A DNA stretch of 64,000 nt from Saonia flava (lineage in GTDB: Bacteria > Bacteroidota > Bacteroidia > Flavobacteriales > Flavobacteriaceae). The position numbers and the translations under genes were made by a program. The stretch is taken from positions 2,357,062-2,421,061 of the forward strand of contig NZ_JAATJJ010000001.1 of NCBI RefSeq assembly GCF_011927795.1, given 5' to 3'. Positions 55,063-64,000 of the stretch are shown here, one piece after another. The notes beneath the pieces are model-generated. The model had not been told where the DNA came from. It was given only the letters and a program-made list of their open reading frames with translations, and made no database searches. Numbering within the stretch: the first letter of the stretch is position 1; each line of letters opens with the position of its first letter.

Positions 55063-55797
55063 TTATAGCAAATCTAGAAAATCAGATTTTTTTTGTCTAG
55101 AAACAGGTATTTTATGGTTGGATTGTAATATAACATATCCATCCGTTTTAAGAAATTCTTTTATTTTGTTAAGGTTGATTATGTAGGAGTTGTGAATTCG
55201 AAAAAAGGAATCACTGGGCAGCAATTCGTTCACCTCTTTTAATTTTTTGGTAAGTACTATTTTTTGACCATCGGACAAGTATATTGTGCTGTAATTCCCA
55301 TCAGATTCAGCATAAAGAATTTCATCACTTTCTAGGAATAACAATTTACCATCGGTATTAATGGTTACTTTCTTTTTTAGAGAATTGGAATTAAAATTCA
55401 AGAGAATACTTTCTAATTTTTCGGCAGTAAAGTTTTTGGAATTGAATTTTTTAATTTTAACAATGGTATCCTTGAGGTCGTCTGTGTCTATGGGTTTTAA
55501 AAGATAATCTATTGCCTCATTTTTTAATGCTTTTATGGCATATTGGTTATAAGCCGTGGTTATGACTACGGGAAATTCTTTGTTGGTAAGCTTTTGGATA
55601 AATTGAAAGCCATCCATAACGGGCATTTCTATATCTAGAAATAGACAGTCAGGTGTGTGTTTTCCCAAATAAGCCAAGGCTTCATGGGCATCCGTAAAGG
55701 AAGCCACCACTTTAATCTCATCACTAAAGTTGGTCAACTCCCACGAAAGGCTTTGTATTGCCTTTTCTTCATCATCTACCAGTACTGCTTCTAACAT
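55063..55797 (-). CDS. LytTR family response regulator
   Basis: The 244-residue protein has a receiver domain with Asp55 in CLFLDIEMPVMDGFQF and the Lys in YLLKPIDTDDL, followed by a LytTR DNA-binding domain (KKVTINTDGKLLFLESDEIL, FFRIHNSYIINLNKIKEFL). It is the partner of the TPR kinase. Such regulators bind two direct repeats on one face of the DNA; a fitting pair occurs upstream at 56014-56046. Confidence 0.95.
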   Translation of the reverse strand: MLEAVLVDDEEKAIQSLSWELTNFSDEIKVVASFTDAHEALAYLGKHTPDCLFLDIEMPVMDGFQFIQKLTNKEFPVVITTAYNQYAIKALKNEAIDYLLKPIDTDDLKDTIVKIKKFNSKNFTAEKLESILLNFNSNSLKKKVTINTDGKLLFLESDEILYAESDGNYSTIYLSDGQKIVLTKKLKEVNELLPSDSFFRIHNSYIINLNKIKEFLKTDGYVILQSNHKIPVSRQKKSDFLDLL

Positions 55798-56013
55798 AGA
55801 TTATGGAATGTAATCAAAAATAGCTTTATTGTATATCAATTGCTCAAAAAGATGTGCGAATGGGGATATTTTAAGTATTAATGGGGTTAATATAATTAAA
55901 ATCAGCATATGGGCACTATTTAAATGTAGGAGTATTACCACAAAAACATGTAATCCTAATTTGTTGATAATCAGCACATAACATACAGGTTGTTGTGTTG
56001 GTAAATTGAAGAT

Positions 56014-56046
56014 GCCATTCATACAAAATTTACTGCCATTTATACA
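56014..56046 (+). promoter_or_regulatory. candidate LytTR operator (12-base direct repeat, 21-base period)
   Basis: GCCATTCATACA (56014-56025) and GCCATTTATACA (56035-56046) differ at one base and start exactly 21 bases apart, two helical turns, as is usual for LytTR sites. A -7-like TATCTTTA is at 56077-56084 with no good -33 box, so the repeats would lie at about -77 to -45 from the expected start, where a LytTR activator binds. The regulator gene is divergent on the other side. Binding is inferred. Confidence 0.55.
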
Positions 56047-56134
56047 TAATGTTAATTTTTAGGAAAATCTGCCCTATATCTTTATTCCATAGTTTAATGC
56101 AGAAATGTTCAACTATATTAAATAATTGATTCAA

Positions 56135-56278
56135 ATGAGAAAATGTGTATTAATGTTTGCGGCTTTTTTAATTGTTTTGATTATTGCCGTGGCAACAAAT
56201 GGAAAAAGCAACAATAGTTTGGATAGTGATGTTGCCATGGAGAACACAGAGACAAATATGATACTGGACAAAAAATAG
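56135..56278 (+). CDS. small exported peptide (47 residues)
   Basis: The frame opens MRKCVLMFAAFLIVLIIAVA, a typical export segment, and ends with about 27 polar residues (NSLDSDVAMENTE...ILDKK). It lies 51 bases after the -7-like element below the candidate LytTR operator and 54 bases before the next exported protein. It could be a secreted peptide or a small membrane protein; no family is recognised. Confidence 0.5.
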   Translation: MRKCVLMFAAFLIVLIIAVATNGKSNNSLDSDVAMENTETNMILDKK

Positions 56279-56332
56279 TTTTGTACAAGTATTAAGTGAG
56301 AGAACAATGAAAAAAATTAACGCCACCAAATT

Positions 56333-56884
56333 ATGTTTAACCTAGTAAATAGAATAATAAGGACCAGTCTTTGGCTTTTGGCCCTTGTGCTCTTTACTTC
56401 TGGGAAGTCCACAGGTGTATTGCCAGGAGCAAAATTAGAAATTGGAAATTATGTCATAAATGCTTCTGGAGACCTGCAAAAAGAGTTTCAGGGAGAAATT
56501 GAATTTGAAGAAGTAATAATAAAATCTATAAAAGGGGTTGAGTACAGTACATTGAGATTAAACTTAAAAAATAGATTAAATGGACAAGTGCATTCTATGC
56601 AATTTTTAATTTCTAAAGAAAGAAAAAATAAAAACAACATAAGAGAGGGTGTATATAGAGTAGGGAATCATATAGAAGGTTTCATTAATTGTTTTGATGG
56701 TGTTTTTGGATTTGCAAACATTAAGAGTTTTGGAGAATTACCATTTTTTGCAAATTCTGGAAAAATAAGGATAGAACATGTAGGTCAGGACGTTTTAAAA
56801 GGCTCAATTGCGGTAACAATGAAAAACACCAACAATAATGAAATAAATATTCAAGGAAGTTTTTCCGCAAATAAAAAGAAATAA
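56333..56884 (+). CDS. exported protein of unknown function
   Basis: The 183-residue protein has an export segment (IIRTSLWLLALVLFTSGKS) followed by a beta-rich, basic mature region with GAKLEIGNYVINASG and KGSIAVTMKNTNN. No family is recognised. A 12-codon frame starting ATG at 56307 overlaps the start and could couple translation. It probably shares the transcript of the small peptide before it. Confidence 0.6.
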   Translation: MFNLVNRIIRTSLWLLALVLFTSGKSTGVLPGAKLEIGNYVINASGDLQKEFQGEIEFEEVIIKSIKGVEYSTLRLNLKNRLNGQVHSMQFLISKERKNKNNIREGVYRVGNHIEGFINCFDGVFGFANIKSFGELPFFANSGKIRIEHVGQDVLKGSIAVTMKNTNNNEINIQGSFSANKKK

Positions 56885-56919
56885 AAAAAGAAATATCAAG
56901 CAGAAATTACGGTTCACAT

Positions 56920-56945
56920 AAAAGTACTTTAATAAAGTGCTTTTT
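56920..56945 (+). terminator. terminator after the exported protein gene
   Basis: AAAAGTACTTT pairs with AAAGTGCTTTT around AAT and is followed by T residues. One G-T pair interrupts the stem. It lies 36 bases after the gene ends. Confidence 0.65.
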
Positions 56946-57116
56946 CAATGTTACTGCAATTAATTTGAAGAGTCAAGTCCACGAGCTGGATTTGTTAAAT
57001 TGCACGGTTTTAGGTTTCGGGGGAACTACCTAAATCAGCTAAATCAATTTAAGGGCAAATGTAATGTTGGGTGGACCGTAAAGTTTGATAACCGATTGCT
57101 TCTTGAAGGAAATGAT

Positions 57117-57153
57117 AAACCAAAAAGTATAATGTTTTTATACTTTTTGGTTT
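57117..57153. terminator. perfect 15-base hairpin
   Basis: AAACCAAAAAGTATA (57117-57131) is exactly complementary to TATACTTTTTGGTTT (57139-57153) around a 7-base loop. A run of T follows. It could be a terminator, but it is AT-rich and 232 bases from the nearest upstream stop. Confidence 0.6.
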
Positions 57154-57376
57154 ATTTTTTTTAATATATATTCAATGTGATTTTTTTGTAAAAATCTAAT
57201 TTTTAAAAAGGTCAACAAACATCACTTGCCAGCCTAGATTTCAACAACAGGTGTTAAAAACTTTGTAATTGAAATAATAAAAGGGGCTTCATAAATCAAT
57301 TCCATTTTCTAATCTTTGTTAGTCCCAAGAGCAAGGTATTTTCTATCTTCTCCAACAACACTTTAAAATCAATAAA

Positions 57377-58363
57377 ATGTCAGACGCTATAGAGCCTATT
57401 TTGCAGGAAAACAAGAATAGATTTGTAATATTTCCAATTCAACACCACGATCTTTGGGAATGGTACAAAAAACAAGAAGCTTGTATTTGGACTGCTGAAG
57501 AAATAGACCTTCACCAAGACTTAACAGATTGGAATGATAAGTTAAGTGATGATGAGCGTTATTTCATTAAACATATTTTGGCCTTTTTTGCTGCTTCTGA
57601 TGGTATTGTCAATGAAAATTTGGCAGAAAATTTTGTGAATGAGGTTCAATACTCCGAGGCAAAATTCTTTTATGGTTTTCAGATTATGATGGAGAACATT
57701 CATTCTGAAACCTATTCCTTGTTGATAGATACTTATGTAAAAGATGAAGGTGAAAAAGACAAGCTTTTTAAGGCTATAGAAAATTTCCCTGCAATTAAGT
57801 TGAAGGCAGATTGGGCATTAAAATGGATTGACTCCCCAAGTTTTGCAGAGAGATTGATTGCTTTTGCTGCGGTAGAGGGTATTTTCTTTTCTGGGGCGTT
57901 CTGTTCTATATTTTGGATGAAAAAAAGAGGATTGTTGCCCGGACTTACTTTTTCCAATGAATTAATTTCTAGAGATGAGGGAATGCATTGTGATTTTGCC
58001 GTGCATTTGCATAATCACCACTTGGTGAACAAGGTTCCTAAAGAACGTATTACAGAAATTATTGTAGATGCCTTAAACATAGAAAGAGAATTCATAACAG
58101 AATCCCTTCCTATTAGTCTTATAGGTATGAATGCTAAATTAATGACCCAATATCTGGAGTTTGTTACGGATAGGCTTTTGGTGGAGCTTGAGTGCGAAAA
58201 GGTCTATAACTCCTCTAATCCTTTTGATTTTATGGATATGATTTCCCTACAAGGAAAAACAAATTTCTTTGAGAAAAGAGTATCAGAGTATCAGAAGGCA
58301 GGAGTGTTGAACAAAGACAAAGATGAGGATTCCCAGAAAATTAGTTTTGATGCTGATTTTTAG
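57377..58363 (+). CDS. nrdB: class I ribonucleotide reductase, beta subunit
   Basis: The 328-residue subunit carries the di-iron tyrosyl-radical cofactor. [15 protein letters not shown] and [12 protein letters not shown] hold iron ligands, and Tyr99 in [17 protein letters not shown] is the expected radical site; this segment is nearly that of eukaryotic R2. A later [24 protein letters not shown] and the C-terminal SFDADF tail that binds NrdA complete the protein. It is 125 bases before nrdA. Confidence 0.97.
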   Translation: MSDAIEPILQENKNRFVIFPIQHHDLWEWYKKQEACIWTAEEIDLHQDLTDWNDKLSDDERYFIKHILAFFAASDGIVNENLAENFVNEVQYSEAKFFYGFQIMMENIHSETYSLLIDTYVKDEGEKDKLFKAIENFPAIKLKADWALKWIDSPSFAERLIAFAAVEGIFFSGAFCSIFWMKKRGLLPGLTFSNELISRDEGMHCDFAVHLHNHHLVNKVPKERITEIIVDALNIEREFITESLPISLIGMNAKLMTQYLEFVTDRLLVELECEKVYNSSNPFDFMDMISLQGKTNFFEKRVSEYQKAGVLNKDKDEDSQKISFDADF

Positions 58364-58488
58364 AGAATAAGGAATAACTGGCCCTTCCCAAGCATTATTG
58401 GGAGTCTTAAGGTATTTTACATTTAATCTTAGATTTCACGACAAGATTAGATTCACTAACTAACAAATTATAAAACAATTGTAGCTGC

Positions 58489-60966
58489 ATGTATGTATTA
58501 AAAAGAGATGGAAGAAAAGAGCCAATGATGTTCGACAAGATCACGGCCAGGGTAAGAAAATTATGTTATGGATTAAATAACTTGGTTGATCCAGTTAAAA
58601 TATCAATGCGGGTCATAGAGGGCTTGTATGATGGGGTAACTACTTCTGAGCTGGATAATTTGGCGGCAGAAATAGCGGCAACCATGACTACCACGCATCC
58701 AGATTACGCAAAACTTGCTGCCCGTATCTCTGTTTCTAACTTGCATAAGAATACAAAAAAGTCCTTCTCGGAAACAATGAAGGATCTTTATGAATATGTA
58801 AATCCAAGAACTGGTAAGAAGGCACCTTTGTTGTCAGATGAGGTCTTTAAGGTGATTTCTGAAAATTCGGAAACACTGGATTCCACAATTATTTATAACC
58901 GAGATTTTGGCTACGATTATTTTGGTTTTAAAACTTTGGAACGTTCCTATCTCTTAAAGTTAAACGGTAAAATTGCCGAGCGTCCACAGCACATGTTAAT
59001 GAGGGTTTCTATAGGAATCCATTTAAATGATTTGGAGGCAGCAATTGAGACATATGAGCTTATGTCCAAAAAGTATTTTACCCACGCTACACCAACTCTT
59101 TTTAATTCTGGAACACCAAAACCACAAATGTCCTCCTGTTTTCTTTTGGCAATGAAAGATGATAGTATAGATGGGATATACGATACTTTAAAACAAACAG
59201 CAAAGATTTCACAGTCGGCTGGAGGTATAGGATTGTCTATACATAATGTTAGGGCTACAGGTTCTTATATTGCGGGAACAAATGGAACCTCTAATGGGAT
59301 TGTACCTATGTTGCGTGTTTTTAATGATACAGCAAGATATGTTGATCAAGGTGGCGGAAAGCGCAAAGGTAGTTTTGCTATTTATGTAGAGCCATGGCAT
59401 GCAGATATTTATGATTTCCTAGACCTTAAAAAGAATACTGGTAAAGAAGAAATGCGAGCAAGGGATCTTTTCTATGCCATGTGGATTCCGGATTTGTTCA
59501 TGAAAAGAGTGGAAGCAAATGAAGATTGGACATTAATGTGTCCAAATGAGTGTCCAAATCTTTTTAATAACCACAGTGAAGCTTTTGAAGAATTATATTT
59601 AAAGTATGAGTCTCAGGGTAAAGGGCGTAAAACAATTAAAGCAAGAGAACTCTGGGAAAAAATATTGGAGTCACAAATAGAGACTGGAACTCCTTATATG
59701 TTATACAAGGATGCTGCTAACCGTAAAAGTAACCAAAGAAATTTAGGTACTATTAGGTCATCCAATCTTTGTACAGAAATAATGGAATATACATCTCCCG
59801 ATGAGGTGGCAGTATGTAATTTGGCTTCTATAGCGTTGCCCATGTTCATTAAAAATGGTGAATTTGATCATAAGGAATTATTTAGAGTTACCAAGAGAGT
59901 GACTAAAAACCTCAACAGAGTAATAGATAGAAATTATTACCCTGTTAAAGAGGCCGAAAATTCTAATATGCGCCATAGACCAATTGGTCTTGGGGTTCAA
60001 GGTTTGGCGGATGCTTTTATTATGCTGCGCTTGCCTTTTACCAGTGACGAAGCAAAGAAATTGAACCAAGAGATTTTTGAGACGTTATATTTTGCTGCTG
60101 TTACAGCTTCAATGGAAGAAGCTAAAACAGAAGGGGCTTATTCCTCCTATGAAGGTTCTCCCATATCCCAAGGTGAATTTCAACATAATTTATGGGGAAT
60201 TAAGGATGAAGAACTTTCTGGACGTTGGGATTGGGCAAAGTTGAGGAAATCAGTAAAAAAACATGGTGTTCGCAATTCCTTGTTGGTTGCTCCAATGCCT
60301 ACAGCTTCCACTTCTCAAATATTAGGAAACAACGAATGTTTTGAGCCTTATACATCCAATATATATACCCGAAGAGTGTTGTCTGGGGAGTTTATTGTGG
60401 TAAACAAGCATCTTTTGGAGGATTTAGTAAAACTGGGTCTGTGGAATGAGAATTTAAAGCAGGAATTGATGAGGGCCAACGGTTCTGTTCAACATATAGA
60501 TGTTGTTCCTGATGATATTAAAGAGCTTTATAAAACGGTATGGGAACTAAGTATGAAAGATATCATTGATATGTCCAGACACAGAGGATATTTCATAGAT
60601 CAAAGCCAGTCTTTGAATTTGTTCATGGAAAACGCCAACTATTCCAAACTTACTTCAATGCATTTCTATGCTTGGAAAAGTGGACTTAAAACGGGCATGT
60701 ACTATTTAAGGACTAAATCCGCTGTAGACGCTATTAAGTTTACCTTGGACAATACCAAAAAGAAAGAAGTGCCAGTGAGTATAGCTGCGGAAGCTGAGGT
60801 GACTGCTGCGACTCCAGAGGCTGCGGCAGCCCTTAAAGTTGATGTTGAACCAGCAAGCCAACAAGAAGTGGATATACAGCCTATGACAGCTGAAGAAATG
60901 AAAGCAATGATTGCAAGGGCTAAAGAAGGCCAAGCAGATGATGATTGCCTCATGTGTGGGTCTTAA
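58489..60966 (+). CDS. nrdA: class I ribonucleotide reductase, alpha subunit
   Basis: The 825-residue catalytic subunit has an N-terminal ATP cone (residues 1-90, [20 protein letters not shown]). Active-site residues are Cys217 in MSSCFLLAM and Asn426, Cys428 and Glu430 in [11 protein letters not shown]. Cys443 lies in [10 protein letters not shown], and the C-terminal redox pair is Cys820/Cys823 in DDCLMCGS. It makes deoxyribonucleoside diphosphates with NrdB. A 60-residue Ala/Glu-rich linker precedes the C-terminal cysteines. Confidence 0.98.
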   Translation: MYVLKRDGRKEPMMFDKITARVRKLCYGLNNLVDPVKISMRVIEGLYDGVTTSELDNLAAEIAATMTTTHPDYAKLAARISVSNLHKNTKKSFSETMKDLYEYVNPRTGKKAPLLSDEVFKVISENSETLDSTIIYNRDFGYDYFGFKTLERSYLLKLNGKIAERPQHMLMRVSIGIHLNDLEAAIETYELMSKKYFTHATPTLFNSGTPKPQMSSCFLLAMKDDSIDGIYDTLKQTAKISQSAGGIGLSIHNVRATGSYIAGTNGTSNGIVPMLRVFNDTARYVDQGGGKRKGSFAIYVEPWHADIYDFLDLKKNTGKEEMRARDLFYAMWIPDLFMKRVEANEDWTLMCPNECPNLFNNHSEAFEELYLKYESQGKGRKTIKARELWEKILESQIETGTPYMLYKDAANRKSNQRNLGTIRSSNLCTEIMEYTSPDEVAVCNLASIALPMFIKNGEFDHKELFRVTKRVTKNLNRVIDRNYYPVKEAENSNMRHRPIGLGVQGLADAFIMLRLPFTSDEAKKLNQEIFETLYFAAVTASMEEAKTEGAYSSYEGSPISQGEFQHNLWGIKDEELSGRWDWAKLRKSVKKHGVRNSLLVAPMPTASTSQILGNNECFEPYTSNIYTRRVLSGEFIVVNKHLLEDLVKLGLWNENLKQELMRANGSVQHIDVVPDDIKELYKTVWELSMKDIIDMSRHRGYFIDQSQSLNLFMENANYSKLTSMHFYAWKSGLKTGMYYLRTKSAVDAIKFTLDNTKKKEVPVSIAAEAEVTAATPEAAAALKVDVEPASQQEVDIQPMTAEEMKAMIARAKEGQADDDCLMCGS

Positions 60967-61000
60967 ACCCAAAGCAAAGCTATTAAAAAAATGCCTTAGA

Positions 61001-61040
61001 AAAACTCACCCCACCATGGAGTTTCTAGGGTGTTTTTTGT
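61001..61040 (+). terminator. probable nrdA terminator
   Basis: CACCC (61007-61011) and GGGTG (61028-61032) can pair around a 16-base loop, followed by TTTTTT. AAACTC and GAGTTT pair as an alternative. It is weak but well placed, 40 bases after the nrdA stop. Confidence 0.45.
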
Positions 61041-61580
61041 TATATGAAGTTTGTATATGATTATTAAAAGTAGAACAAATAACCACCTACTACTTCTTCA
61101 GAAATGTTTTTAAGACTCTAGTTGAAAACACAAATAGGGTAGCATAAATGACCAAGAAAAGAATGTAATTGTCCATAATTAGGGGTTTTTTAGAAAATTT
61201 CTTATTATATGTACGTTTAAAATCTATTTATGGATTAAGAAATCCTTAAAATAATATGTTAAAACTGATATTAACGTATTTATTTATGTGCTTTTTTACA
61301 TTTAGCATAACCTATTTTAACGATTATATAAACAAAACAGTAAGGCCAAAATACTATTGGATACTATCCCATTGGAATTTTGTTTTATTTAAGCATAAAA
61401 TTACTTCAATGGAATATTAATGCTGTAAATATTTAGGCGGATTGCTTTTTTGGCTCGTCAAGTAAGTAAATAGTGTAGATGAAAGAATTTTTGTAAAAAA
61501 ATGCTGTTCACTTAAAACATATAACCCCCACCAGCATGAAAAACAGATGAGGGTTATTATTTCAAATAAATATTATTCTA
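61041..61580. other. intergenic region between nrdA and the GMC operon
   Basis: This 540-base convergent gap is A/T-rich. It contains one 54-codon frame (61256-61420, listed separately) and a weak ATAACCC/GGGTTAT stem at 61521-61557 that may end the minus-strand operon. Nothing else is recognised. Confidence 0.6.
61256..61420 (+). CDS. possible small membrane protein
   Basis: The 54-codon frame begins MLKLILTYLFMCFFTFSITY, a membrane or export segment, and ends with a basic, aromatic tail (PKYYWILSHWNF, HKITSMEY). It has no neighbours in its direction and no clear promoter. It could be a chance frame in A/T-rich DNA. Confidence 0.3.
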   Translation: MLKLILTYLFMCFFTFSITYFNDYINKTVRPKYYWILSHWNFVLFKHKITSMEY

Positions 61581-62231
61581 TTATATAGACCAGGCTTTGC
61601 CACCTGTAAGTTCTTGTAAGTCGCCACAGGCAATATACTCAGGCCCAGGTACTGGTAAGTACGCTAGAACTTGTTCGCCAACATATTCAGAGGTCTTATA
61701 GGCATATATGGTATTCTCCCTAAGATTGTTTGCAAAAGCAAATCTTGCGGCAGAATCATCCAAAACAACCGTTTCATCTTCGGAAAGGGCTTCCATGTAG
61801 GCTTGGATACTCTCAAAATAAGTTTCTTGCTCCTCTTTGCCAATTTTTAAAGAACTGGCCAAAACGGGCTCTAAGTCATCTGCAGTAAGGTCTAAGGCAT
61901 TTGTTTTGTTAGAGTCTGTCAAAGCTTTGTCAATAAACTTCCCCATGGTCATTTTTATGAAGTCCTGTTGTTCTTTTTCCATCACTTCATTCATGAATTT
62001 ATCCAAAAAAACATGGACATTTACTTCTGAGGCAGAAGGAGTGTCTGTTTTGGGAAGAACTATATCTACCAATTGTTTTAGGACAGAACCTTCATCTGGA
62101 GTTAAATAATCTGGAACCCACTCTGCAACTTTTTCGTTCTTACAACTTTGTACTAGACCTAACAAGGTGGGTGCAGCAATGGTATACCCCATGGCAAGTC
62201 CCATATTTTTTAGTGCAATTCTTCTATCCAT
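61581..62231 (-). CDS. gluconate 2-dehydrogenase subunit 3 family protein
   Basis: The 216-residue protein starts MDRRIALKNMGLAMGYTIAA, a twin-arginine signal. The mature part has LTPDEGSVLKQLVDIVLPKTDTPSASE and VHVFLDKFMNEV, typical of the small subunit of GMC-type periplasmic dehydrogenases, which helps export the large subunit. Its start overlaps the GMC gene stop in TAATG. Confidence 0.93.
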   Translation of the reverse strand: MDRRIALKNMGLAMGYTIAAPTLLGLVQSCKNEKVAEWVPDYLTPDEGSVLKQLVDIVLPKTDTPSASEVNVHVFLDKFMNEVMEKEQQDFIKMTMGKFIDKALTDSNKTNALDLTADDLEPVLASSLKIGKEEQETYFESIQAYMEALSEDETVVLDDSAARFAFANNLRENTIYAYKTSEYVGEQVLAYLPVPGPEYIACGDLQELTGGKAWSI

Positions 62232-63943
62232 TATATATTTCCTTTTTTAAGTTCGTTTACAGCATGTTCAGCAGCTCTTGCTGTAAATGCCATGTAGGTT
62301 AATGATGGGTTTACACAACTAGCGGATGTCATAAAAGAACCATCAGTTACATAAACATTTTTTACAGCATGTACTTGGTTGTTTCCATTTAAAACGGAAG
62401 TTCTAGGGTCTCTTCCCATACGCGCTGTTCCCATTTCATGTATTCCAAGACCAAGTGCACTTTGTCCATCAAAAGGTTGAACATCTCTAAGGCCTGCTTT
62501 CTCTAGCATTTCTACACCTTGAATTTTGATGTCCTCTCGCATTTTATATTCATTTTCACCATATTGTGCATCAAAAGTAACTGTTGGCAGTCCCCAAGCA
62601 TCCAATTTATCATAATCCAAGGTCATTTTGTTGTCATGATAGGGAAGGACCTCGCCGAAACCACCCATTCCAAAAGTCCAGCCGCCTGGCTTAAGAATAC
62701 TTTCTTTAAGGTCTTTTCCGTAAGACATTTCTGCAATGGAATTTTCCCAATTGCCCCTTCCAGCTGCGCCTTGATATCCGTATCCACGGATAAAATCCTT
62801 ACTATTTGTCTTACCTCCTAAATTTCTGAATCTAGGAACATAAACACCTCCCGGTCTACGACCTTTATAATATTTATCTTCATAACCATCCATTTTTCCA
62901 CCAGCACCAACATTTAAGTGATGGTCCATAATATTTCTTCCTAATTCACCAGAATCGTTGCCCATTCCATCAGGGAATCGGTCTGATTTTGACTGCATCA
63001 ATATAGAAGTAGATGCTATTGCAGAAGCACAAAGGAAAATTACTTTTGCCTTAAACTCATAGGTCTCTTTTGTTATTCTATCTATTACTTTTACTCCTGT
63101 TGCTTTTTGGGTATCGGCATCATACATTATCTCATGCACAATACTATCGGGTCTCAATGTTAAGTTTCCAGTGCGTTCCGCTGCCGGCAATGTAGAAGAA
63201 TTACTACTAAAATAAGCTCCAAAAGGACATCCCCTACTACACCTATTTCTATGTTGGCAACGTGTACGTCCATCAAATTGTTTGTCGCTGTTTATGTGGG
63301 CAACACGTCCTGAAGTAATTACTCTGCCATCAAAATTTTCCGATACTTTTTCCCTAACATGTTGTTCAACGCAATTCAATTCAAACATGGGTTCAAATTG
63401 TCCATCTGGTAACTGGGGCAATCCCAATTTTTCTCCTGTAACACCTATATAAGACTCTACTTTGTCATACCAAGGAGCAATGTCTTTATATCTTACCGGC
63501 CAATCTACGGCCATGCCATCTACTTTGTTTGCTTCAAAATCTAAATCGCTCCATCTATAACTATGGCGTCCCCACATAATGGATCTTCCACCAACGTGGT
63601 ATCCCCTCATCCAATCAAATCGTTTGGTCTCATTGTAGGGATGTTCTAAATCGTTTACAAACCAATCTCTTATGGAAGCATCTGTAGTATAACCGGTCCT
63701 GTTTTGTTTTTCTTGTTTGGAAAGGTCTTCTCTACTTGGTCTTCCATTATTTGGAAAATCCCAAACATCCATATGGGCAGTTTTGTAATCCTCAATGTGT
63801 GTTACCATTCTCCCACGTTCCAGGACTAATGTCTTTAACCCTTTTTCACATAATTCCTTGGCTGCCCAGCCACCACTGATACCTGTACCTACAACAATCG
63901 CATCATACGACTCCTGTTCTTCGTTAAAATAGAATTTACTCAT
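62231..63943 (-). CDS. GMC family oxidoreductase
   Basis: The 570-residue flavoprotein has the FAD-binding AIVVGTGISGGWAAKELCEKG at the N-terminus. GGRSIMWGRHSYRW and the Cys-containing RCQHRNRCSRGCPFGAYF follow. GIHEMGTARMGRDPRTSVLN and TDGSFMTSASCVNPSLTYMA form the C-terminal end. It resembles the large subunit of gluconate/glucoside 3-dehydrogenases and would oxidise sugar alcohols or glycosides in the periplasm, co-exported with the small subunit. No cytochrome subunit is adjacent. Confidence 0.94.
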   Translation of the reverse strand: MSKFYFNEEQESYDAIVVGTGISGGWAAKELCEKGLKTLVLERGRMVTHIEDYKTAHMDVWDFPNNGRPSREDLSKQEKQNRTGYTTDASIRDWFVNDLEHPYNETKRFDWMRGYHVGGRSIMWGRHSYRWSDLDFEANKVDGMAVDWPVRYKDIAPWYDKVESYIGVTGEKLGLPQLPDGQFEPMFELNCVEQHVREKVSENFDGRVITSGRVAHINSDKQFDGRTRCQHRNRCSRGCPFGAYFSSNSSTLPAAERTGNLTLRPDSIVHEIMYDADTQKATGVKVIDRITKETYEFKAKVIFLCASAIASTSILMQSKSDRFPDGMGNDSGELGRNIMDHHLNVGAGGKMDGYEDKYYKGRRPGGVYVPRFRNLGGKTNSKDFIRGYGYQGAAGRGNWENSIAEMSYGKDLKESILKPGGWTFGMGGFGEVLPYHDNKMTLDYDKLDAWGLPTVTFDAQYGENEYKMREDIKIQGVEMLEKAGLRDVQPFDGQSALGLGIHEMGTARMGRDPRTSVLNGNNQVHAVKNVYVTDGSFMTSASCVNPSLTYMAFTARAAEHAVNELKKGNI

Positions 63944-64000
63944 TTATAAAATTGTTTATTTCATAAATTTATTAAATATAAAATTAATTCTTTACATTTA

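Larger units (their letters stand above)
56885..57376. other. intergenic region upstream of nrdB
   Basis: This 492-base gap has two hairpins (listed separately), a looser inverted repeat TTAGGT/ACCTAA at about 57010-57032, and A/T-rich sequence. I see no gene and no clear NrdR box. Confidence 0.6.

Noticed and set aside
55801-56022. 73-residue hydrophobic frame just upstream of the LytTR gene, same strand
   Set aside because: It lies in A/T-rich DNA, its start falls inside the direct repeat taken as an operator, and its product resembles no known protein. More likely a chance frame.
60702-60972. Two minus-strand frames over the end of nrdA
   Set aside because: They are antisense shadows of the Ala/Glu-rich linker of NrdA, caused by biased codons.

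Overview
The window is a chromosomal segment of a bacterium of the family Flavobacteriaceae (phylum Bacteroidota), most likely a marine species. The evidence is low G+C, a type IX secretion C-terminal sorting signal on a subtilisin-like protease, promoter -7 elements of the TAnnTTTG type, a HemC-HemD fusion, BNR-repeat, ThuA, GMC and Gfo/Idh exported enzymes, and a TPR-sensor kinase paired with a LytTR regulator. No rRNA, tRNA, CRISPR array, prophage or transposase gene was recognised. The genus cannot be fixed from the sequence alone.

Layout. 1-6659: partial HflX GTPase, an EEP-family nuclease/phosphatase, a secreted S8 protease, a 3'-5' exonuclease, an O6-alkylguanine repair protein and a CNNM/CBS membrane protein. 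6787-11557: a DinB-like exported protein, then a three-gene operon of exported beta-rich proteins, two of them paralogous, facing a membrane-tethered regulator-like protein. 11532-14469: two serine hydrolases of the beta-lactamase fold. 14503-20506: the heme operon hemA-hemCD-hemE-hemF-small basic ORF-hemB, with an AraC-type regulator divergent from it at 20709. 21681-25070: ThuA lipoprotein, DUF1460 protein and MscS channel. 25244-35336: hemH, a MATE exporter, a large BNR-repeat protein, hemJ, an NtrY-like kinase, a crotonase and an exported protein of unknown function. Together hemA, B, CD, E, F, J and H cover glutamyl-tRNA to protoheme except for the aminomutase HemL, which is not in the window.

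35340-39910 is the accessory part. It contains four tandem hairpin repeats, a radical SAM gene, and an SDR gene followed by a second diverged copy of the radical SAM gene's last 60 bases. After these come two small cassette-like units, one carrying a frameshifted gene, bounded by short inverted repeats and separated by attC-like folded sequences. No integrase is visible. 39911-43954: DUF5694 lipoprotein, alpha/beta hydrolase, OsmC protein and small proteins. 43995-47895 (minus): Gfo/Idh oxidoreductase, HD hydrolase, acyltransferase, Cys-rich lipoprotein and bacilliredoxin. 48028-53087: DnaJ/TerB protein, HupE-like protein, dCMP deaminase-like protein, S41 protease, MarC and DUF3109 proteins.

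53077-56884 holds a TPR histidine kinase and LytTR regulator divergent from a 47-residue exported peptide and a 183-residue exported protein. Between them is a 12-base direct repeat spaced exactly 21 bases, placed where a LytTR activator would bind. This is one of the better candidates for an undescribed regulated unit. 57377-60966: class I ribonucleotide reductase nrdB-nrdA. 61581-63943 (minus): a GMC oxidoreductase with its small Tat-exported subunit.
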